A DNA stretch of 64,000 nt from Bradyrhizobium sp. LLZ17 (GTDB lineage Bacteria; Pseudomonadota; Alphaproteobacteria; Rhizobiales; Xanthobacteraceae). Position numbers and translations under genes: made by a program. Each line of letters starts with the position of its first letter. Position 1 is the stretch's first letter. Shown piece by piece: positions 58,740 through 64,000 of the stretch. The notes beneath the pieces are model-generated. The model searched no databases. It saw only the letters and a list, made by a program, of their open reading frames with translations, and had not been told where the DNA came from. The stretch covers positions 3,658,001 to 3,722,000 of the forward strand of contig NZ_CP165734.1 in the NCBI RefSeq assembly GCF_041200145.1, given 5' to 3'.

Positions 58740-59663
58740 TCATGCGCCGCCGAACCTCCACACGGGGATGCCGAGCCGCTTCGCCTTGTCGGCGAGGTTG
58801 TCCTGAATGCCCGTGCCCGGGAAATGCATGACGCCGATCGGCAGGAGTTCGAGTATGGCGTCGTTGCGCTTGAAGGGGGCTGCCTTGGCATGTTTCGTCC
58901 AGTCAGGCTTGAACGCGATCTGAGGTACGTTGCGGGTGGTCGCCCATTTCGAGGCGATCAGTTCGGCGCCTTTCGGCGAGCCGCCATGCAGGAGGACCAT
59001 GTCGGGATGCTTGGCATATACCTTATCGAGGCGATCCCAGATGAGGTGGTGGTCATTGAAGTCGAGCCCGCCGGTGAGTGCGATTTTCGGTCCTGGTGGC
59101 AACATGACCTCAGTCTCAGAACGACGCTTGGCGGCAATGAAGTCGCGGGAGTCGATCATCGCTGCGGTGAGCGTGCGGTGATTGACCAATGATCCTGATC
59201 GTGGGCGCCAGGATGAGCCGGTGTGGACCTCAAATCGTTCGATCGCCTGGTCGCGGAAGAGTTCCAAGCAGTTGCGGCGCTCGATCAGCGTGATGCCCTC
59301 AGCAGTGAGGCGCTCGAGTTCGACCGATCGCACTTCCGAGCCGTTCTGCTCGCGTTGGCTCTTATGCTGCGCCTGCTCGTTGTCGTCGAGCTGGCGTTCG
59401 ATGCGATCGACGGCGCGATGGAACAGGTTGACCGTCGACCAGAGCAGATCGTCGAGGTCCGGCTCAAGCCGCGTGCCGTTCAGGGTCGCAACCAGGGCGT
59501 CGAAGATGTCAGAGACCGCGCCGGCGATGATTTTTCCCTCCGGAAGCGGTCTGGGATCTGGCTGGTCGTCGAAAAGACGGTAGCCGAAGAGCTGTAATTC
59601 GGTGAGGACGTGGTCTGTCGGAGACGAGGCATGCGGCGGTTCGATGTCGTCATGGTCGATCAT
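58740..59663 (-). CDS. DUF2493 protein (SLOG-like fold)
   Basis: 307 residues. The C-terminal domain has IALTGGLDFNDHHLIWDRLD, MVLLHGGSPKGAELIASKWA and IGVMHFPGTGIQDNLADKAK, the YspA/DUF2493 pattern of a nucleotide-binding SLOG-like Rossmann fold. The N-terminal ~180 residues are helical with a charged coiled-coil (DRIERQLDDNEQAQHKSQRE). The family is common on alphaproteobacterial mobile elements; function is not established, though SLOG domains bind nucleotide-derived ligands. Preceded by the L4 leader. Confidence 0.88.
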   Translation of the reverse strand: MIDHDDIEPPHASSPTDHVLTELQLFGYRLFDDQPDPRPLPEGKIIAGAVSDIFDALVATLNGTRLEPDLDDLLWSTVNLFHRAVDRIERQLDDNEQAQHKSQREQNGSEVRSVELERLTAEGITLIERRNCLELFRDQAIERFEVHTGSSWRPRSGSLVNHRTLTAAMIDSRDFIAAKRRSETEVMLPPGPKIALTGGLDFNDHHLIWDRLDKVYAKHPDMVLLHGGSPKGAELIASKWATTRNVPQIAFKPDWTKHAKAAPFKRNDAILELLPIGVMHFPGTGIQDNLADKAKRLGIPVWRFGGA

Positions 59664-59836
59664 GGGAAGAGGTCCTTTGCCGGATCGGCCGCGACCATCG
59701 CGGCCTTCGTGGCGATCCTCTGACGGCGGGCGGAACGGACCAGCACCCCAAAGGGCCGAAGCGCAGCGGAGGATGGCGGAGGCCGGCTATTTTGTTTCGC
59801 GATGCAAAGCGCGCGGTGGCGCGCGGCGGAAAATAG
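59664..59836 (-). ncRNA. Structured leader RNA of the DUF2493 gene (copy L4)
   Basis: In gene sense the outer stem CTATTTT/AAAATAG (59836-59830 with 59793-59787) encloses the hairpin GCGCGC-CACC-GCGCGC (59824-59809). The second hairpin is extended to 8 bp: GGCCGCGA-TGG-TCGCGGCC (59705-59687). The middle box TCCTCCGCTGCGCTTCGGCC is conserved. The outer stem has the most changed bases of the four copies, yet all pair. Confidence 0.72.
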
Positions 59837-59961
59837 GCGGACGCAGCCATTGCCGGCCCGGGCCGGCTGCTGTCCGATCGCCCTCTAGAAGGCCAAGGTC
59901 GCGTCCTCTTCCGCACGGGCCTCGCCCGACCGGGGTGACGGCGTCGACCGAAGCGCCGATG

Positions 59962-61026
59962 CTATTCCGCGGCCACCCTCGACGAATGCAGGAAGCGAAC
60001 GACGTCCTTGGGCACGAGTTGAAACTGCAGGGCTGCTCGGAGGACATCAACACCGAAGACCTGCAGATCTTCGTTGAAGTCGCCCAGCCGCGGCGACAGC
60101 GGGATCACTTCAATGCCGGCCTCTTGCGCGCGCTGCGTGAGAACCGCCTGCACGGCATCCCCCGCAGCATCAGCATCGCGGGCGATATAGAGACGACGCA
60201 GGCCAGACGCCAGCAGCATGGCTGAGAGGTGATTGGCCGAAAGCGCAGCCGCCATTGGCATGCTCGGCAGCACACAGCGCAACGAAAGCATGGTCTCAAT
60301 GCCCTCGCCGGCTGCGAGCACGTCATCCACCACGCCGAAGCGAACAGCGTTGCCGAGCAGGTCGCCCATCGCGCGTCGTGGCGTATCGACCGGAGCCTTA
60401 CCCAGCCGCACGCGATCGAAGCCGTCTGGATCGAGCCAGGTGCGATGTACGCCAGTAATTCGTCCATCGAGATCCGTGACGCGGGCAATCATCGCCGGCC
60501 AGGTCTCGGTCGGCAGATTGTCGTCCGGCCGATAGTAGCAGCGCGGATGGAAACGCAGACTGCCACCATGGTGGATGCGGGCTATACCGCGGCGCTGCAA
60601 ACATGCCTCGGCAATGGTCCCCTCGATCGGGCTGGATATCGCAAAGAGCCGACGAGCCGCCTCTTGTGATCCGGTCGACGCTGGCGAACGAACCGGTTTC
60701 AGGGCCGGCTGCTGCTGAGCACGAGGTAGCTTGAGAAAGCGCCTCGCCTCCTCGGCGGCCTCACGAAAGTCTCGCAAACCCAGACTTTCGCGGATGATGT
60801 CGAGGAGATCACCATGTTCGCCGGTTGCGGCATCGGTCCACTTGCCCGCGAGCCCCTTCGGCGATTCCTGGAGCCGCACAAATAGTGAGCGGCCCGGGGT
60901 GTTGTGGACGTCGCCGACCAACCAGTACCGCCCTGCCCGCTTGCCATTGGAAAGATAGTGTCGGCACACCGCCTCGGCCTCGCGCGCGAGGCCGCGTGCC
61001 AGCTCAGAGGCATCGTGGGACATCAC
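59962..61026 (-). CDS. Toprim-domain protein (plasmid primase-like)
   Basis: 354 residues. The N-terminal part is DUF7146-like (YWLVGDVHNTPGRSLFVRLQ; TDAATGEHGDLLDIIRESLG). The C-terminal Toprim domain has the acidic residues in LAAGEGIETMLSLR (Glu) and LYIARDADAAGDAVQ (Asp-x-Asp), then RLGDFNEDLQVFG. Such proteins resemble the catalytic part of primases and may prime transferred strands. The start overlaps the stop of the upstream methylase/helicase gene by four bases. Confidence 0.88.
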   Translation of the reverse strand: MMSHDASELARGLAREAEAVCRHYLSNGKRAGRYWLVGDVHNTPGRSLFVRLQESPKGLAGKWTDAATGEHGDLLDIIRESLGLRDFREAAEEARRFLKLPRAQQQPALKPVRSPASTGSQEAARRLFAISSPIEGTIAEACLQRRGIARIHHGGSLRFHPRCYYRPDDNLPTETWPAMIARVTDLDGRITGVHRTWLDPDGFDRVRLGKAPVDTPRRAMGDLLGNAVRFGVVDDVLAAGEGIETMLSLRCVLPSMPMAAALSANHLSAMLLASGLRRLYIARDADAAGDAVQAVLTQRAQEAGIEVIPLSPRLGDFNEDLQVFGVDVLRAALQFQLVPKDVVRFLHSSRVAAE

Positions 61027-64000
61027 GTGGCCTCCCGCTCGCTGATGCGCGCGACGTGATAGTGGTCGAGCACCTTCACCAGGATCTCGACGCCGCTCGC
61101 GTCCGTGGGCACGAACATGCGCAGCTTCCAGGAAATGATCTCGCCAAAGAGGCCGCAGGCCCGCAAGCGGTCGCGCATCGTGTCGAGCGAGCAGTCGTCG
61201 ACCTTGCCGCGCGCCAGCAGAGTATAGAGCTGACGCAACGCATCCCGTCCGTGCTGGCTTTCAAGATTGTCCTCCGGTCGGAGCAGACCCTGCCCTCCGG
61301 TCTGGCGTTGGCCACGCGTGATAGCGCCCAACGTGTCGAGCCGGCGTGCGATGGTGCTCAAGAAGCGCTTTTCGGCCTTCACGTCGGTCGCCATGGGGCG
61401 AAACAGCGGCGGCTGCGCCTGGTTGGTCCGGTTGGTGCGGCCGAGGCCCTGGATCGCAGCGTCGGCCTTCCAGCCGGGCTCGAGCAGATAGTGGACCCGC
61501 AGGCGGAGATTCCGCGCCGACAGCTCGGCATGGTAGCTCCTGCCCGTACCGCCCGCGTCGGAGAACACGAGGATCCGCTTGACGTCGTCCAAGAACGCCG
61601 ATGTCTCGGCGAGGTTGGCCGAACCGGCCCGGTTTTCGACGACCAGCCGTTCGCCCTTGCGAACGATGCGGCGTGAGCGGCCGGTGACTTCCGCGACCAC
61701 CTCGGTGCCGAAGCGCTGGATCACCTGGTCCAGCGCCCCAGGCACCGGCGGCAGCGAGGCGAGCTTCTCGATGAGGCGGTCGCGGCGGGCGACGGCCTCC
61801 CGGTTCTCGACCGGATGCCCATCACGGTAGACAGGCCGCGAGCAGAGATTGCCCTCCTGGTCGGTGAAGGGCTCGTAGAGCTGGACCGGAAAGGAATGGG
61901 CGAGATAGTCGAGGACATACTCGCGCGGGGTGATGTCGATCCGGACGTCGCCCCATTCCTCCGTCGGAATCTCGGCGAGCCGGCGCTCCATCAGCGGTTC
62001 GCCCGTCGACACGATCTGGATCACGGCGGCATGACCGGCGTCGAGATCGTGCTCAATCGAGCGGATCAGCGATGGTGTCTTTATCGAGGTCAGGAGATGA
62101 CCGAAGAAGCGCTGCTTGGCGCTTTCGAAAGCGGATCGTGCCGCGGATTTTGCCTCGTTCAGCGTTCCCGTCGCGCCGGTGATGTTGGCGGCCCGCATTG
62201 CCGCATCGAGGTTGTTATGGATGACGCTGAACGCGCCGGCGTAGGCGTCGTAGATGCGCACTTGCTCTGGTGTGAGCTGGTGCTCGACGAGCTCGTATGC
62301 GACGCCCTCGTAAGACAGCGAGCGGGCCGCGTAGAGACCGAGCGCCTTGAGGTCGCGCGCCAGCACCTCCATGGCGGCGACGCCGCCCTCCTCGATCGCT
62401 TCGACGAACTCGGCGCGGGTGGCGATTGGGAAATCGACGCCACCCCACAATCCCAGCCGCTGGGCGTAGGCGAGATTGTGGACCGTTGTGGCGCCTCTTG
62501 CGGAGACGTAGACGATGCGGGCATTCGGAAGCGCGTGTTGGAGCCTCAACCCCGCACGCCCCTGCTGGGACGCCGCCTGATCACCGCGCTCGCCCTTCTG
62601 GCCTGCCGCGTTCTGCATCGCGTGGCTCTCGTCGAAGATGATCACTCCGTCGAAATCGGAGCCCAACCATTCGACGATCTGCAGCACGCGCGAAAGCTTC
62701 TCGCCACGCTCATCGGTGCGCAGCGTAGCGTAGGTGGTGAAAAGGACGCCTTCCGAAAGCCGGATCGGCATGCCCTGGCGAAACCGGGAGAGCGGCGTAA
62801 CCAGCAGGCGCTCAAGTCGCGCTGCGCGTGTTCGATCAGCTTGTCGGACTTGCTGATCCAGACCGCACGGCGGCGGCCCTTGAGCCAGTTGTCGATGAGG
62901 ATGCCGGCGACTTGCCGCCCCTTGCCCGCGCCGGTGCCATCACCCAAAAACCAGCCGCGGCGAAAACGGACGGCATTTTCTGCATCGTCGCGAGCGGCCG
63001 CCACAACGTCAAAGGTCGCATCCACCATCCAGGAGCCCGCAAGAAACTGGGAATGCGCTTCGCCGGCATAGATGACGCTCTCGAGCTGGGCGTCGGACAG
63101 GATGCCATCCGCCACGACGTTGGCCGTCAGAAGTGGCCGGTAAGACGGCTTCGGCGGCGCGATCGAGGCCATCGCGGCGGACTGCACGAGTTTGGACGGA
63201 TGCGCATGCGCGTCCTGAATACGGATCGCCTGCAGCGCGTATTCGTCATAGAGCGCGTCGGTCAGTCGAGCGCCTTCCGAAGGCGTCCACTCGACCGTCT
63301 CATAGGCGAGTTCGAAGCCCTCTAGCGCTGCAGGGCTCGGAGTAGACGATGGGCGTGGCGCAGAGGCGTCGATAGATCGTGATATCGCAGGGCGCCTGAT
63401 GACGTCGACCGCCACCGGCGCGACAACAGGCAGCCTCGGAGGTACATCCTGAGTCGCCCAATCAAGCAAGGTGGCGACATCGCTCGCCATGCCCGGTGAA
63501 GCGGGAAAGACTTTCGGGTCTGCGGCAGGCTGCTTGTCGATCACAAGCAGTCGTATGTCAGTTTGCGTTCCGTGTTTCGCATAGACCGCGCGATCGATGG
63601 CAGCAGAAAACACCACCCGCCCGCATTGCTGGAGGCGAACAAAGGCATCTCGCCACGCCGGGTTCTCCGGTGCGAAGCTCGCGCCGGTAATGGCGACCAG
63701 ACGCCCACCGTCGCAGAGACGCGCCAATGCAGAGGAGATATGCCGGAGAGCCGCGTCCGCCATTCGTCGATCGACGTTCGCCAATGCCGAGAACGGCGGG
63801 TTCATCAGGACGACGCTCGGTACGACTCCCGCATCGAGGTGATCGTCGCTCTGGGCGGCATCAAACCGGGTGACCTTAATGTTGGGAAACAGTTGGTCGA
63901 GCAACGCCGTGCGGGTCTCGGCCAGCTCGTTCAACACCAAGGCACCGCTGGCGAGCTCGGCAAAGATGGTAAGCAAGCCGGTCCCGGCGGAGGGGTCCAA
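61023..64000 (-). pseudogene. Strawberry-notch-like helicase with N-terminal methylase-like domain, frameshifted and cut by window edge
   Basis: The first part (64000 to about 62815) has a SAM-binding start DPSAGTGLL, the methylase motif VVLMNPPFSALANVDRRMAD, and the helicase Walker A FLGDGTGAGKGRQVAGILID. The second (62771-61023) has Walker B-like VIIFDESHAMQNAAGQ and the C-terminal helicase part (ILVFSDAGGTGRSYHAELSA; WKADAAIQGLGRTNRTNQAQ). Between them, after AQRD, about 17 bases are missing compared with the expected AQRDWSALG...ERLLVTPLSRF, shifting the frame near 62815. The usual protein has over 1400 residues. It acts on DNA of mobile elements, role unknown. Confidence 0.85.

Noticed and set aside
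61815..63071. 418-codon plus-strand frame
   Set aside because: Antisense to the helicase; no family resemblance.

Overview
The window looks like alphaproteobacterial DNA, most likely Bradyrhizobium or a close relative: GC-rich, with two small proteins of a kind I associate with Bradyrhizobium and a full set of rhizobial-type conjugation genes. It reads as the core of an integrative and conjugative element (ICE) or ICE-derived island that is partly decayed and heavily invaded by other mobile elements. I see no tRNA, rRNA, CRISPR array, or nod/nif gene.

Layout. 1-18.4 kb is a regulatory and quorum-sensing region: two Lrp-type regulators (one cut by the window edge), a frameshifted M24 peptidase, IS debris, then a ~3 kb module (alanine dehydrogenase, luxR, luxI, start of lysR) present twice, ~6.07 kb apart. 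Copy 1 has an intact dehydrogenase but broken luxR/luxI. Copy 2 has intact luxR/luxI but a dehydrogenase with a stop at codon 2 and a lysR split by a complete IS21-family element. An acyl-CoA dehydrogenase lies between the copies. 18.4-27.9 kb is a Trb-type (type IV secretion) mating-pair operon, trbBCDEJKLFGI plus DUF2274, on the minus strand. 28-37.5 kb is cargo (DctA-type transporter, thioredoxin-like protein, MFS transporter, RHH protein, two small proteins and much non-coding sequence) that separates trbB from copG-traG. 37.5-49.96 kb is DNA processing and control: copG, traG, MOBP-type relaxase, a nic-like site, lytic transglycosylase, traF, DUF2840, an IS110 element, repA with iterons, an rdfS-like excisionase, a two-frame fseA-like activator, and the divergent qseM/qseC pair.

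50-64 kb is a nested region. A RIT element (three tandem tyrosine recombinases) with a DUF736 gene at each end has inserted into a third DUF736 gene, leaving a 6-bp target duplication. A group II intron has inserted in the leader of that same split gene. Beyond are a fourth DUF736 remnant, a membrane protein, a DUF2493 protein, a Toprim protein and a large methylase/helicase that runs off the window.

How it fits together. By analogy with ICEMlSymR7A of Mesorhizobium, LuxR/LuxI (TraR/TraI-like) would activate an FseA-type protein made by +1 ribosomal frameshifting, QseM would antagonise it, QseC would repress qseM, and FseA would switch on rdfS, excision and transfer. Several transfer genes (trbD, trbE, traG, one RIT recombinase) have single-base changes in short homopolymers, so either the element is dying or the assembly has indel errors.

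The most novel signal is a ~150-180-nt leader, present four times upstream of three DUF736 genes and the DUF2493 gene, whose two hairpins are preserved by compensatory base changes. It looks like a structured cis-regulatory RNA shared by accessory genes of this mobile element.
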